Positions 17,738 to 26,246 of a stretch of 52,132 nucleotides of DNA are shown here, one piece after another. The DNA is from Roseovarius pacificus (GTDB lineage Bacteria; Pseudomonadota; Alphaproteobacteria; Rhodobacterales; Rhodobacteraceae). The number at the start of each line of letters is the position of its first letter. Position 1 is the stretch's first letter. The stretch covers positions 1-52,132 of the forward strand of contig NZ_FRBR01000019.1 of assembly GCF_900142665.1 (NCBI RefSeq), given 5' to 3'. The position numbers were made by a program, and so were the translations under genes. The notes beneath the pieces were generated by a model. That model was not told where the DNA came from, ran no database searches, and saw only the letters and a program-made list of their open reading frames with translations.

Positions 17738-18967
17738 ATGAAGCTGCAAGATCTGGATATCATCGTCACCGCACCTCCTGCGCCGGGCTGGGGCGGGCGG
17801 TATTGGATACTGGTCAAGCTGACCACAGATACCGGGATCACCGGCTGGGGGGAATGTTACGCCGCCTCGGTCGGACCGGTTGCGATGCGCGCCGTGATCG
17901 AGGACGTGTTTGCCCGCCACATGCAGGGCGAAAACCCCGAGAACATCGAGCTCATGTTTCGCCGCGCCTATTCCTCGGGCTTTACAGCGCGGCCCGACCT
18001 GACGGTGATGGGCGCGTTTTCGGGGCTGGAGATCGCCTGTTGGGACATTCTGGGCAAGGCGCGCGAGCGACCTGTCTGGGCCTTGCTGGGCGGGCGCGTC
18101 AACGACCGTATCCGCGCCTATACCTACCTTTACCCCCTGCCCCATCACGATCAGGATTTCTGGGTCTCGCCCGATCAGGCCGCCGAAGCCGCCGCGGATT
18201 GCGTGGCGCGTGGCTATACCGCCGTCAAGTTCGACCCCGCCGGTCCTTATACGATCCATGGCGGCCACATGCCCGCGATGAGCGATATCTCGGTCTCGGC
18301 CGCGTTCTGCAAGGCCATCCGCGAGGCGGTGGGCGACCGGGCCGACCTGTTGTTCGGCACGCATGGGCAGTTCACCGCCGCCGGAGCGATCCGACTGGGC
18401 CGCGCCATCGCCCCCTATGACCCCCTGTGGTACGAAGAGCCCATCCCGCCGGACAATCCCGCGCAAATGGCCGAGGTCGCGCGGGCCGTGGGCATTCCCG
18501 TCGCCACCGGCGAGCGGCTGTGCACCAAGGCCGAGTTCGCCCCGGTTCTGCGACAGGGCGCGGCCAGCATCCTGCAACCGGCCCTGGGGCGGGCTGGCGG
18601 CATCTGGGAAGTCAAGAAAATCGCCGCCATGGCAGAGGTTTACAGCGCCCAGATGGCCCCGCACCTCTATGCCGGGCCGGTGGAATGGGCCGCCAATATC
18701 CATCTGGCAGCGTCGATCCCCAACCTGCTGATGGCCGAAACCATCGAGACCCCGTTCCACGATGCCCTGATAAAAGGCGGTTTGCGGGTCGAAAACGGCT
18801 TTGTGACCCCGCCCGAAGCCCCCGGACTGGGCATTGATCTTGACGAGGCGCTGGCGCGTGCCCACCCTTACGAGGGCAGCGGGCTTCATCTTGAGATGCA
18901 GGGAGCCCCTTGCGACTATGTGAACGGCAACGCGTTCGAGGGCGGTGCCCCCGGTCAGGGATGGTGA
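17738..18967 (+). CDS. Enolase-superfamily enzyme (mandelate racemase/muconate lactonizing type)
   Basis: A 409-residue enolase-superfamily protein that likely dehydrates or cycloisomerises a sugar acid after proton abstraction next to a carboxylate. The N-terminal capping domain (GWGECYAASVGP) is followed by a barrel with AVKFDPAGP carrying the beta-2 lysine near residue 160, LWYEEP and TGERL with two metal-ligand glutamates, and APHLYAGPVEW near residue 308 as the probable catalytic His region. The ATG at 17738 has GGAGG 7 bases upstream; an in-frame ATG at 17723 lies before that site. It is divergent from the phospholipase-D gene across 291 bp, in which I see no other feature. Exact substrate cannot be assigned. 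Confidence 0.85.
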   Translation: MKLQDLDIIVTAPPAPGWGGRYWILVKLTTDTGITGWGECYAASVGPVAMRAVIEDVFARHMQGENPENIELMFRRAYSSGFTARPDLTVMGAFSGLEIACWDILGKARERPVWALLGGRVNDRIRAYTYLYPLPHHDQDFWVSPDQAAEAAADCVARGYTAVKFDPAGPYTIHGGHMPAMSDISVSAAFCKAIREAVGDRADLLFGTHGQFTAAGAIRLGRAIAPYDPLWYEEPIPPDNPAQMAEVARAVGIPVATGERLCTKAEFAPVLRQGAASILQPALGRAGGIWEVKKIAAMAEVYSAQMAPHLYAGPVEWAANIHLAASIPNLLMAETIETPFHDALIKGGLRVENGFVTPPEAPGLGIDLDEALARAHPYEGSGLHLEMQGAPCDYVNGNAFEGGAPGQGW

Positions 18968-19025
18968 TCTCGCCTTTTGTGTAACGGCATGTTAAGCCCA
19001 ACAGAACAGAGAGCAGGACCGCACC

Positions 19026-19340
19026 GTGACGACACAAGAGCCAATCACAAGCCCCGCCGAAATGAAGCAGAACGCCAAGGACGCGGCAGCCTTTCTGAAG
19101 ACCATGGCGCATGAAGGCAGGCTGATGGCCCTGTGTCATCTGGGGTCGGGCGAAAAATCGGTGGGAGAACTGGAAGCGCTGTTGCAGATGCGTCAGGCCG
19201 CCGTCAGCCAGATTCTGGCGCGCCTGCGTGAAGAGGGCCGCGTCAAGACACGGCGCGAGGGCAAGGCGATCTATTACAGCCTGGCCGATGACAAGACCCG
19301 CGAACTGATCGACCTGCTCTATCGTCAGTTCTGCGGCTGA
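19026..19340 (+). CDS. ArsR-family repressor with SqrR/BigR-like cysteine pair
   Basis: A 104-residue winged-helix repressor. The recognition region is VGELEALLQMRQAAVSQILARLREEG, followed by the wing TRREGKAIYYSL. The arsenic/cadmium metal motif ELCVCDL is absent. Instead Cys37 (MALCHLGSG) and Cys103 (YRQFCG, penultimate residue) are 66 residues apart, exactly the spacing of the dithiol pair in the persulfide sensors SqrR (Cys41/Cys107) and BigR. This suggests control by reactive sulfur species. Translation starts at GTG 19026. It is followed, convergently, by an AEC transporter, and no sulfide quinone reductase or persulfide dioxygenase is in the window, so target genes are unknown. Confidence 0.88.
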   Translation: MTTQEPITSPAEMKQNAKDAAAFLKTMAHEGRLMALCHLGSGEKSVGELEALLQMRQAAVSQILARLREEGRVKTRREGKAIYYSLADDKTRELIDLLYRQFCG

Positions 19341-19342
19341 TC

Positions 19343-20272
19343 CTAAGGCAGACTGCCCAGCCACATCCAGACGGTCAGGATCGAAAGCCCCGTGGCGATC
19401 AGAACCGCCGAGGCCGCAACGCGCCGCGCACAGCCGTACATATTGGCAAAGATATAGGCGTTGATCCCCGGCGCCATGGCCGCCGTCAGCGTCGCCGAGC
19501 GCAGCGCATCCGTGGGCAATGACTGCGCCGCCCCCAGCCCGCGCGTGATCAGCGGGTGCATCAGCAGGCCAACCGCGCAGACATAGAGCACAAGGCGCAG
19601 GTCGCCTTCGGGGCGATAGCGCCCCAAAACCCCGCCAAGGCCGAAAAGCGCCGCAGGCAGCGCTGCGCGCACCATCAGGTCCAGCCCGTCATCGAGCGGC
19701 CCCGGCAGCGGCAGGCCGGTCAGGTTGACCACGAACCCCGCCGCGATCCCGAGGATCAGCGCGTTCGAGAACATCGCGCGCAGCACCTTGGACACCAGCG
19801 CCGGGCCGGTATGGCCGCGGGCGCGGACGATCTCCATCACCGAAATCCCGACCCCGTAGCAAAACGGCGAATGCACCGCGATGATGGCATAGTTGGCCTG
19901 AAGCGCATCCATGCCATAGGCGCGCTCGGTGATCGGCAGGCCCAGAAGAACCGAGTTGGAAAACAGGCAGCAAAAGCCGATGGCGACGGATTCTTCCCAC
20001 TCGCGCCCAAAGATCAGCCGCGCCCCGAACAGGCCCAGAAGGAACCCCGCCAGCGCGCCGGTATAGAAACTGATCAGCAGGCGCCAGTCGAAATGCTGGC
20101 CCAGGTCCAGCCGGGCGATGGCGGTGAACAGCAGGCAGGGGATGGCGAAATTCTGGGTGAATTTCATCAGCCCGTCGACGCCCGCATCCGAAAACCAGCC
20201 GCGCACGACGGCCAGATAGCCGAACCCGATCACCACGAAGACCGGCAGGATGACATCCAGAAGCGCCTGCAT
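19343..20272 (-). CDS. AEC-family transporter (auxin efflux carrier-like)
   Basis: A 309-residue polytopic membrane protein with about ten hydrophobic helices. The family pattern is clear in FAIPCLLFTAIARLD near residue 42, FSNSVLLGLPI near residue 104 and the C-terminal half with AAMAPGINAYIFANMYG. AEC carriers export or import organic acids and related anions, malonate and malate carriers being among the bacterial examples. It lies 5 bp downstream of the MBL-fold gene on the same strand, so it ends the minus-strand run that starts with the SPOR gene. The substrate is unknown. Confidence 0.88.
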   Translation of the reverse strand: MQALLDVILPVFVVIGFGYLAVVRGWFSDAGVDGLMKFTQNFAIPCLLFTAIARLDLGQHFDWRLLISFYTGALAGFLLGLFGARLIFGREWEESVAIGFCCLFSNSVLLGLPITERAYGMDALQANYAIIAVHSPFCYGVGISVMEIVRARGHTGPALVSKVLRAMFSNALILGIAAGFVVNLTGLPLPGPLDDGLDLMVRAALPAALFGLGGVLGRYRPEGDLRLVLYVCAVGLLMHPLITRGLGAAQSLPTDALRSATLTAAMAPGINAYIFANMYGCARRVAASAVLIATGLSILTVWMWLGSLP

Positions 20273-20277
20273 CGCGC

Positions 20278-21075
20278 TCAGACCTTGTAGGTCAGCGTCA
20301 TGCCGTCATAGGCGGGAATGACATGATCGGGGGTTTCATCGGCCACGGTCTGGTAATCGAGGTCGATATGCATGTTGGTCAGCACCGCATGGCGCGGGGC
20401 CACGCGGGCGATCCATTCCAGCGATTGTTCCAGATGCGAATGGGTCGGGTGCGGCGTGCGGCGCAGCGCATCCAGTATCCAGCATTCCAGCCCCTCCAGC
20501 ACCGGCCAGACATCGTCGGGGATGTGGGCCACGTCCGGCAGATAGGCAAGATCGCCGATGCGAAACCCGAGCGCCTCGATCGCGCCGTGGTTGACCTCGA
20601 ACGGGGTCAGGGTGACGGGGCCGCCCGCGCCGTCGATGGTCACGTCGCCGTTGATCGTGTGCATGTCGAGGATGGGGGGATAGGGGCTGTCCTCGGGCTG
20701 GATGAAGGCATAGCCGAAACGCGCATAAAGCGCGTTCTGCGTATCGCCATCGGCCCAGACCGGCAGGCGTTGCTTCATGTTGAAAACGATCATGCGAAGA
20801 TCGTCGATGCCATGCACGTGATCGGCGTGGCTGTGGGTGTAAACCACCGCGTCCAGTTCTCCCACCCCGGCCCCCAGAAGCTGCGCACGCAGATCGGGCG
20901 AGGTGTCGATCAGCACACGGGTGATCCCGCCCGGCCCTTCCTGTTCGATCAGCATCGAGCAGCGGCGGCGGGTATTGCGGGGATTCGTCGGATCACACTC
21001 GCCCCAGTGCCCGCCAAGGCGGGGCACCCCGCCGGACGAGCCGCAACCGAGGATGGTAAAGCGGCGTTCGGCCAT
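20278..21075 (-). CDS. MBL-fold phosphodiesterase-like hydrolase
   Basis: A 265-residue metallo-beta-lactamase-fold hydrolase. The metal-binding motif is YTHSHADHVHGIDDLR near residue 82, with further ligands in LPDVAH and TNMHID. The N-terminus ILGCGSSGGVPR with the invariant GCGSS is typical of the PhnP/RNase Z-like group, which cleaves cyclic or small phosphodiesters. The start codon overlaps the tatD stop (ATGA at 21075), so it is translated with tatD. The two are often adjacent in alphaproteobacteria (recalled, not checked). PhnP-type cyclic phosphate hydrolysis is a reasonable guess, but there are no phn genes here. Confidence 0.87.
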   Translation of the reverse strand: MAERRFTILGCGSSGGVPRLGGHWGECDPTNPRNTRRRCSMLIEQEGPGGITRVLIDTSPDLRAQLLGAGVGELDAVVYTHSHADHVHGIDDLRMIVFNMKQRLPVWADGDTQNALYARFGYAFIQPEDSPYPPILDMHTINGDVTIDGAGGPVTLTPFEVNHGAIEALGFRIGDLAYLPDVAHIPDDVWPVLEGLECWILDALRRTPHPTHSHLEQSLEWIARVAPRHAVLTNMHIDLDYQTVADETPDHVIPAYDGMTLTYKV

Positions 21076-21881
21076 CAGGCGGCCGCCCTGTATTGCGCGG
21101 CCTTGCAGAACAGCCGGTCGAAATTGGCCTGGGTCTGCGCGGCGAATTCGGGCCACTCCATGCCGAACACCTCGGCCCCGACCTGAGCGGTGTGGACGGT
21201 ATAGGCCGGTTCGTTGCGCTTGCCCCGATAGGGCGGCGGCGCGAGATAGGGCGCATCGGTTTCCACGAGGATGCGATCCACCGGGGCGGTGGCGAAAATC
21301 TCGCGCAGGTCGCCGGATTTCGGGAAGGCCGCGATGCCCGACATCGACAGGTAAAACCCGAGGTCGAGCGCCGCGCGGGCCAGTTCGGCACCAGAGGAAA
21401 AACAGTGCATGACGCAGGAATAGGCGCCTTTGGCGTGCTCCTCGGCCAGAATGCGGGCCATGTCGTCATCGGCGCTGCGGGCGTGGATGATCAGCGGCAA
21501 GCCGGTTTCGCGGGCCGCCGCGATATGAATGCGCAGGCTTTGGCGCTGCACCTCGGCGCTGTCGGCGGTGTAATGGTAATCGAGCCCGGTTTCACCGATG
21601 CCGACGAACTTGGGATGTTCGGCCAGTTTGACCAGCTCTTCCACTGTGGCCAGGGGTTCGTCCGCGGCGCTCATCGGATGGGTGCCAGCGGCGTAGAAGA
21701 CGGGCGCGTAGGTTTCGGCAATGGCGCGCACCTGTGGCTCCAGCCGAAGTTTGGTGCAGATCGTGACCATGCGGGTGACACCGGCCTCGAGCGCGCGCGC
21801 GATCACCTGATCGCGTTCTTCGTCGAAATCCGGGAAATCGAGGTGGCAATGGCTGTCGGTGATCTGGATCGTGTCGCTCAT
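21075..21881 (-). CDS. tatD: TatD-family metal-dependent deoxyribonuclease
   Basis: A 268-residue TIM-barrel hydrolase with the TatD signatures: DSHCHLDFPDF at residue 9 with two metal-binding histidines, GIGETGLDYHY near residue 94, LIIHARSADDD, VMHCFSSG and VETDAPYLAP. TatD proteins are 3'-5' DNases and may act in DNA repair and programmed DNA turnover; they are not Tat translocase parts. It lies 22 bp downstream of holB and is translationally coupled to the MBL-fold gene. The tmk-holB-tatD order is common in bacteria. Confidence 0.94.
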   Translation of the reverse strand: MSDTIQITDSHCHLDFPDFDEERDQVIARALEAGVTRMVTICTKLRLEPQVRAIAETYAPVFYAAGTHPMSAADEPLATVEELVKLAEHPKFVGIGETGLDYHYTADSAEVQRQSLRIHIAAARETGLPLIIHARSADDDMARILAEEHAKGAYSCVMHCFSSGAELARAALDLGFYLSMSGIAAFPKSGDLREIFATAPVDRILVETDAPYLAPPPYRGKRNEPAYTVHTAQVGAEVFGMEWPEFAAQTQANFDRLFCKAAQYRAAA

Positions 21882-21903
21882 CTGTGCCCTTTGCGCGGGC
21901 CGC

Positions 21904-23052
21904 TCAGCCCGCCGCCGTTTGCTGAATCTTGAACACGGTATCTAGGACCAGCGAAGCGGGGTCAAGGTTGACCGCCCGCCCGTGACGTGCCCGCGCGCCG
22001 ATGGACTGCGCACATTCGGCCCAGGCCCGCCCGCGACGGGCATCGGGGGCCAGCCGCGCGATCAGGTCGGCCTCGCCCGGCACGGCCTCGGGCGGGGGGC
22101 CGAGCGCGCCGCCGCGCGCCATGCGCGCGAGGAACAGATCGGTCAGGCCCAGCAGCAGGTCGAGCTTGTCCCCGGCCCCGCGCGTTGCCGCCACCTCGGC
22201 CAGTTTCAGGGCGCGGGGGCGGTCCAGCCGGGGCATGCTGGCGACGATGCCGACGATCTCGTGATACATCTTCACGCCGCCCAGATTGATCAGGCGCACC
22301 GCCTCGCCCACCGACCCGGCGGAGAGTTCCGCCAGCGCACCGGCATCCGTGCCCGGATCGACACCCGCCTGCGCCAGAGCCTGCGCCATGTCCTGCGTGT
22401 TCAGCGGGCCGAGCCGCAATTCGCGGCAGCGTGAGCGGATCGTGGGCAACAGGCGCGAGGGCTGATGGCTGACCAGCAGCAATACCGTGCGCGCGGGCGG
22501 CTCCTCCAGCATTTTCAGCAGGGCGTTGGCGGCCTGTGTGTTCATTTCGTCGGCGGCATCGACGATCACCACGCGACGCCCGCCTTCGGCGGCGCTGAGA
22601 TGGATGAAACTGGCGAGGCCGCGAATTTCGCTGACACGAATATCCTGCGAGAAACGCCCCTCTTCAAAGGCTTTTTCCCGATCGCGGTCGGACGTGCCCG
22701 CGCCCCAGCGGCGCACAAGGTAAAGCCCCGGATCGGAGCCCGCCAGAATACGCCGCGCCACCGGATGATCGGCGGAAATGTCCAGACTGTCGGGCGCTGG
22801 CGGCGCCTCGCCGAACAGGCCGCCATCGCCGCCCTCGGGCGTGGCCAGCAGGAAGCGCGCGATAGACCACGCCAGCGTCGCCTTGCCCACGCCGCGCGGC
22901 CCGGTGATCAGCCAGCCATGATGGAGGCGCCCCGCGTTATAGGCATCGAGAAAGGCGCGTTCCGCTGCGCCCTGCCCGATCAGACGCGGCGTTTCACGCG
23001 GATGCGGCGCGCCTTCGACGCGATCCGGCTGGGGGGCGGTATCGTCGCTCAT
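21904..23052 (-). CDS. holB: DNA polymerase III subunit delta' HolB
   Basis: HolB is the delta' subunit of the clamp loader that places the beta sliding clamp on DNA. The 382-residue AAA+ protein has ITGPRGVGKATLAW as a modified P-loop near residue 50, the VVIVDAADEMN Walker B-like segment, NALLKMLEEPP, and TIRSRCRELRL as the SRC motif. The usual zinc-binding four-cysteine insert of bacterial delta' proteins is not visible; an acidic linker (PEGGDGGLFGEAPPAP) occupies that area. Its ATG overlaps the tmk stop (ATGA at 23049-23052). The order dac-tmk-holB-tatD points to a housekeeping operon. Confidence 0.93.
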   Translation of the reverse strand: MSDDTAPQPDRVEGAPHPRETPRLIGQGAAERAFLDAYNAGRLHHGWLITGPRGVGKATLAWSIARFLLATPEGGDGGLFGEAPPAPDSLDISADHPVARRILAGSDPGLYLVRRWGAGTSDRDREKAFEEGRFSQDIRVSEIRGLASFIHLSAAEGGRRVVIVDAADEMNTQAANALLKMLEEPPARTVLLLVSHQPSRLLPTIRSRCRELRLGPLNTQDMAQALAQAGVDPGTDAGALAELSAGSVGEAVRLINLGGVKMYHEIVGIVASMPRLDRPRALKLAEVAATRGAGDKLDLLLGLTDLFLARMARGGALGPPPEAVPGEADLIARLAPDARRGRAWAECAQSIGARARHGRAVNLDPASLVLDTVFKIQQTAAG

Positions 23053-23675
23053 GGCAGACGGGCCCCGACCACGTCGCGCATATCGGCGAACACGTCCTCG
23101 ACCGGACGATTGCCGTCGATGGTGACGAACCGTTCGGAAAATTCGCGCGCAAGCTCCAGAAACCCCTGCCGCAGCCTGCGCTGCATGTCGCCGCCGAAGG
23201 ATTCGAACCGATCCTCACCATCGCCGCGCGCAAGGGCGCGCGACAGGCCGATCTTCGGGTCCATGTCGATCAGGACGGTCAGGTCGGGATCCTGCCCGAT
23301 GACGAGGTCATGCAGCTGATCGACCAGCCCGCGCAGATCGGCCCGCGCCAGCCCCTGATAGAGCCGCGTGCTGTCGGCGAAACGGTCGCAGATCACCACC
23401 TGCCCGGCGGCCAGCGCCGGGTTGACCGTGCGCTCCAGATGATCGCGGCGCGCGGCGGTGAACAGCAAAAGTTCGGTCTCGGGCGACCAGCGGTCGGTGT
23501 CGCCTTCCAGAACCAGTTTGCGGATATCCTCGGCGCCGGGGCTGCCGCCCGGTTCGCGCGTCAGCACCACATCGCGCCCCATGGCGCGCAGGTGATCGGC
23601 CAGCAGACGGGCCTGGGTGGATTTGCCCGACCCGTCGATACCTTCGAAACTGACGAAATAGCCGCTTTTGCTCAA
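23049..23675 (-). CDS. tmk: Thymidylate kinase Tmk
   Basis: Tmk phosphorylates dTMP to dTDP for DNA synthesis. The 208-residue protein has the P-loop FEGIDGSGKSTQ (residues 9-20), the DR-type motif VICDRFADSTRLYQG around residue 94, and the LID segment ALARGDGEDRFE near residue 148. These are standard for bacterial thymidylate kinases. It overlaps both neighbours by four bases (carboxypeptidase upstream, holB downstream), so all three are translated from one message. Confidence 0.96.
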   Translation of the reverse strand: MSKSGYFVSFEGIDGSGKSTQARLLADHLRAMGRDVVLTREPGGSPGAEDIRKLVLEGDTDRWSPETELLLFTAARRDHLERTVNPALAAGQVVICDRFADSTRLYQGLARADLRGLVDQLHDLVIGQDPDLTVLIDMDPKIGLSRALARGDGEDRFESFGGDMQRRLRQGFLELAREFSERFVTIDGNRPVEDVFADMRDVVGARLP

Positions 23676-24850
23676 AGTGCGCCCTCGGGCCCCTGTTTCA
23701 GCCGCGTCAGCAACAGGCCCGACACGGTGCGCAGCCGCGCCATGAAACCGCCGCGCGGCACGTCCTGCGCAGCGACCAGCGGCACGCGGGTTTCGGGCAG
23801 GCCCTCGGGGGCGAAAACCAGTTCGCCCAGTTCGTCGCCCTTGGCGATGGGCGCGCGTACCGGCCCCTGATAGACCACCTCGGCCTTGAGGTCGTCCCCG
23901 CCCAGAACCGGCAACAGCGTGTTGATGTCCTCGGCCGGGGTCAGGCCGACGCTGGTCACATCGCCCATCCAGACATCCGCGCGGGCCACCTCGGTTCCCG
24001 CGTCCAGAATGGATTTCTCGACGAACTGGCGGAAGGCCCAGTTGACGATCGCCTGCGCCTCTTCGGCGCGGATCTGTGCGCTGTCCAGTCCCGAAATCAC
24101 GAACACCACGCGGCGCTCGCCCTGTTTGGCCGACCCGGCAAGCCCATAGCCCGCTTCCTGCGTGTGGCCGGTCTTCAGACCGTCCGCACCGATCCCCAGC
24201 CGCAGCAGAGGATTGCGGTTCTGGATGTTTTGCGGCGCGCGTCCGTCAAAGGCGAATTCGGTTTCGGCGAACATCGGGTAGAATTCCGGAAAATCCTCGA
24301 TGATCCGGCGGGACAGCAGGGCAAGGTCGCGCATGCTCATCCGGTGGCCGGCAGCGGGCCAGCCGTTGGAATTGGTGAATGTCGAGTTGGTCATGCCCAT
24401 CTGCTGGGCGCGCTGCGTCATGTAGCGGGCGAACCCCGCCTCGGTTCCGTCGGGGCTGAGCGCTTCGGCCAGAACGGCGCAGGCATCGTTGCCCGACAAC
24501 ACGATGATCCCGCGCAACAGATCCTCGACCCGCACCCGGTCGGTCGTATCGAGGAACATGGTCGAGCCGCCATAACTCATCGCGTGGCGCGACACCGGCA
24601 GGTGTTCGTCCAGCGACAGACGCCCATCGCGGATCGCCTCGAAGGTGACGTACAGTGTCATCAGCTTGGACATCGACGCAGGCGGCAGCGGTTCATCAGC
24701 GTTGCGGGCCAGCAGGACCGTGCCGGTGGTCACGTCCATGACATACGCGGCCTTGGCACGGGTATCGAAGGCCTGTGCGGACCATGGGAAAACCGGCGCC
24801 AGCAGAAGGGCCAGTGCGACCGGAACAAGCAATCTGAACATGCGGGTCAT
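23672..24850 (-). CDS. D-alanyl-D-alanine carboxypeptidase (PBP5/6 type)
   Basis: A 392-residue periplasmic penicillin-binding protein that trims the terminal D-Ala from peptidoglycan stem peptides. A signal peptide (residues 1-27, ending PWSAQA) is followed by the peptidase S11 domain with Ser59-x-x-Lys62 (SMSK), Ser119-Gly-Asn (LSGND) and the KTG triad (GLKTGHT, about residue 228). A beta-rich C-terminal domain from about 285 ends in a basic amphipathic stretch (RLRTVSGLLLTRLKQG) that would anchor the protein to the inner membrane. It lies 12 bp after the SPOR lipoprotein gene, which links it to cell-wall remodelling during division. Confidence 0.94.
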   Translation of the reverse strand: MTRMFRLLVPVALALLLAPVFPWSAQAFDTRAKAAYVMDVTTGTVLLARNADEPLPPASMSKLMTLYVTFEAIRDGRLSLDEHLPVSRHAMSYGGSTMFLDTTDRVRVEDLLRGIIVLSGNDACAVLAEALSPDGTEAGFARYMTQRAQQMGMTNSTFTNSNGWPAAGHRMSMRDLALLSRRIIEDFPEFYPMFAETEFAFDGRAPQNIQNRNPLLRLGIGADGLKTGHTQEAGYGLAGSAKQGERRVVFVISGLDSAQIRAEEAQAIVNWAFRQFVEKSILDAGTEVARADVWMGDVTSVGLTPAEDINTLLPVLGGDDLKAEVVYQGPVRAPIAKGDELGELVFAPEGLPETRVPLVAAQDVPRGGFMARLRTVSGLLLTRLKQGPEGAL

Positions 24851-24862
24851 GACAGTCCTTGT

Positions 24863-25759
24863 TTAGTTGGTGACGGGATAGGCATCGTCGAAGCCGACGC
24901 CCTTGATCTTGTTCAGCAAGGTACTGCGCTCGGACGTGCTGGTGGCCGGGCCGACGACGACCCTCCAGAAGGTCTTGCCCTGAGAGCTCTGTTTCTTGAC
25001 CGTCGGCACCATGCCGTTCTGGCGCATGGCCGTCGCGGTGTTCTCGGCGTTTTCTTCGACACTGAAGATGCCGATCTGGATATAGGGCTTGTCCAGGGAC
25101 GAGGCGCGCGGCGTCGGCGCGGGTGCCGGTTGCGGCGCGGGCACCGCCGCGGCTGCGGTTTCAGTTGCGCTGCCATCCGGCGCGGCCTCGATCGCGGCAG
25201 ACGCCCCGGCGACCGGATCGAGCGCGGTGGTTTCGACCGCTGCCGGGGCCTCCACGGCCCCGGACGCAGGCGCTGCCGCCTCGGGATCGGACGACTCGGC
25301 CTCTTCCCGGCGCAGCGCCGTCACGTTGAGCTGGACCGGAGCCCCGGCCAGCATGCCGAGCGCCGCAGCCGCATCCGAGGACACCTGAAGGATCGGCCCC
25401 GGATTCTGGCGCTCGCGCCGGAACAGCGCGCCGATCACGAATTTCGAATTGGACGTATTGCGGATGATGACCCGCTCGGGTTCCTTGACATCGGGATGCG
25501 CCACCCAGACCCCGCCAAGCGAGGGACGCCCGTCCCAAAGCCCCATATCGGTGGCCTGAAACACCTCGGGGGCCTCGACATCGCGCTCCACCAGTTTGAC
25601 CGACGATTCCGCCGCTGTGGCGCTGGCCTCGGCTTTCGGTTTGGCCTTGAACGGGTTGATTTGCCCCATATCCTGACATCCCGACACCGTCAGCGCCGAA
25701 ACCGCCAGAATAGCCGTGCCGCGCCAGCGTTGCCTGCCGACCTTGATAAACTGCACCAT
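24863..25759 (-). CDS. SPOR-domain lipoprotein with degenerate RlpA-like domain
   Basis: A 298-residue predicted lipoprotein. The start at ATG 25759 has AAGGGG upstream and gives a signal peptide ending in the lipobox LTVSGC. A middle region (residues 75-155, with ERVIIRNTSNSKFVIG and AAAALGMLAGAPVQLNV) recalls the double-psi barrel of RlpA but lacks its usual NDRGP core, so lytic transglycosylase activity is doubtful. A Pro/Ala-rich linker (about 165-220) leads to a C-terminal SPOR domain (PYIQIGIFSVEENAENTA to the end) that binds denuded septal glycan. It is the first gene of the run with the D-Ala carboxypeptidase, consistent with a division-site role. Confidence 0.85.
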   Translation of the reverse strand: MVQFIKVGRQRWRGTAILAVSALTVSGCQDMGQINPFKAKPKAEASATAAESSVKLVERDVEAPEVFQATDMGLWDGRPSLGGVWVAHPDVKEPERVIIRNTSNSKFVIGALFRRERQNPGPILQVSSDAAAALGMLAGAPVQLNVTALRREEAESSDPEAAAPASGAVEAPAAVETTALDPVAGASAAIEAAPDGSATETAAAAVPAPQPAPAPTPRASSLDKPYIQIGIFSVEENAENTATAMRQNGMVPTVKKQSSQGKTFWRVVVGPATSTSERSTLLNKIKGVGFDDAYPVTN

Positions 25760-25964
25760 TACGAGCCCCTTGCCTGTGACGCGCGTCTCAGCGCGCTGCC
25801 AACCGGTTGATCCGGCGTTGTTGCGTGTGCATGGCCGCAAGGCCATCGCGACGCAGTCTAACGCCTTGCCCGGCTCAAGAAAAGCTTCCAGGCACATGTC
25901 GGCGGAATTCCCCAGATTTCAGTGTCTTCCAGAATCGCGAAAGGCCCTGTAGGAGGGGCGAACC

Positions 25965-26054
25965 GGAGGAGTGGCAGAGTGGTCGAATGCACCGGTCTTG
26001 AAAACCGGCGTGCGTGAAAGCGTACCGTGGGTTCGAATCCCACCTCCTCCGCCA
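25965..26054 (+). tRNA. tRNA-Ser (anticodon TGA)
   Basis: A 90-nt class II tRNA. The acceptor stem pairs GGAGGAG (25965-25971) with CTCCTCC (26044-26050), then comes discriminator G and an encoded CCA (26052-26054). The anticodon stem CCGGT/ACCGG (25992-25996, 26004-26008) encloses loop CTTGAAA, so the anticodon is TGA at 25999-26001, reading UCA. The long variable arm GCGTGCGTGAAAGCGTACC and the T arm GTGGGTTCGAATCCCAC are typical of tRNA-Ser. Its last 14 bases are part of the attachment-site repeat of the integrated element. Confidence 0.98.
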
Positions 26055-26056
26055 CC
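26041..26056. other. Attachment site attL in tRNA-Ser
   Basis: CACCTCCTCCGCCACC at 26041-26056 spans the end of the tRNA T arm, the 3' acceptor strand and the CCA. The same 16 bases recur at 35097-35112. The tRNA is whole at this end, so it was reconstituted on insertion. Confidence 0.85.
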
Positions 26057-26110
26057 TAAATCTATTTTTCCTTATAATTTCAGTGCACTAACCGATTTCA
26101 GGTGGGGTGT

Positions 26111-26124
26111 TTCCCACATTTTTG
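26111..26124 (+). promoter_or_regulatory. Candidate integrase arm site, left end
   Basis: TTCCCACATTTTTG lies 55 bp inside the left att core. Near the right end, TTCCCACACTTTTTG (34968-34982) is the same sequence with one extra base. P4-type integrases carry an N-terminal arm-binding domain that recognises short repeats on both sides of the core, so these two are good candidates. The rest of 26055-26246 is AT-rich with no ORF that I can support. Confidence 0.4.
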
Positions 26125-26246
26125 CCCACGTATTGTTTCGGATGGCAGCGGAATTTGTGAGCGAGTTGGTTTCTTGCATTCAAGTTGCATAACTAAAAGC
26201 GTGATTATTTGAGACGGTCAATTTTTTGGAGTCGAATCGCTACATA

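Noticed and set aside
24164..25810. 548-aa plus-strand frame
   Set aside because: Opposite the carboxypeptidase and SPOR genes; low-complexity Arg/Gly/His sequence.
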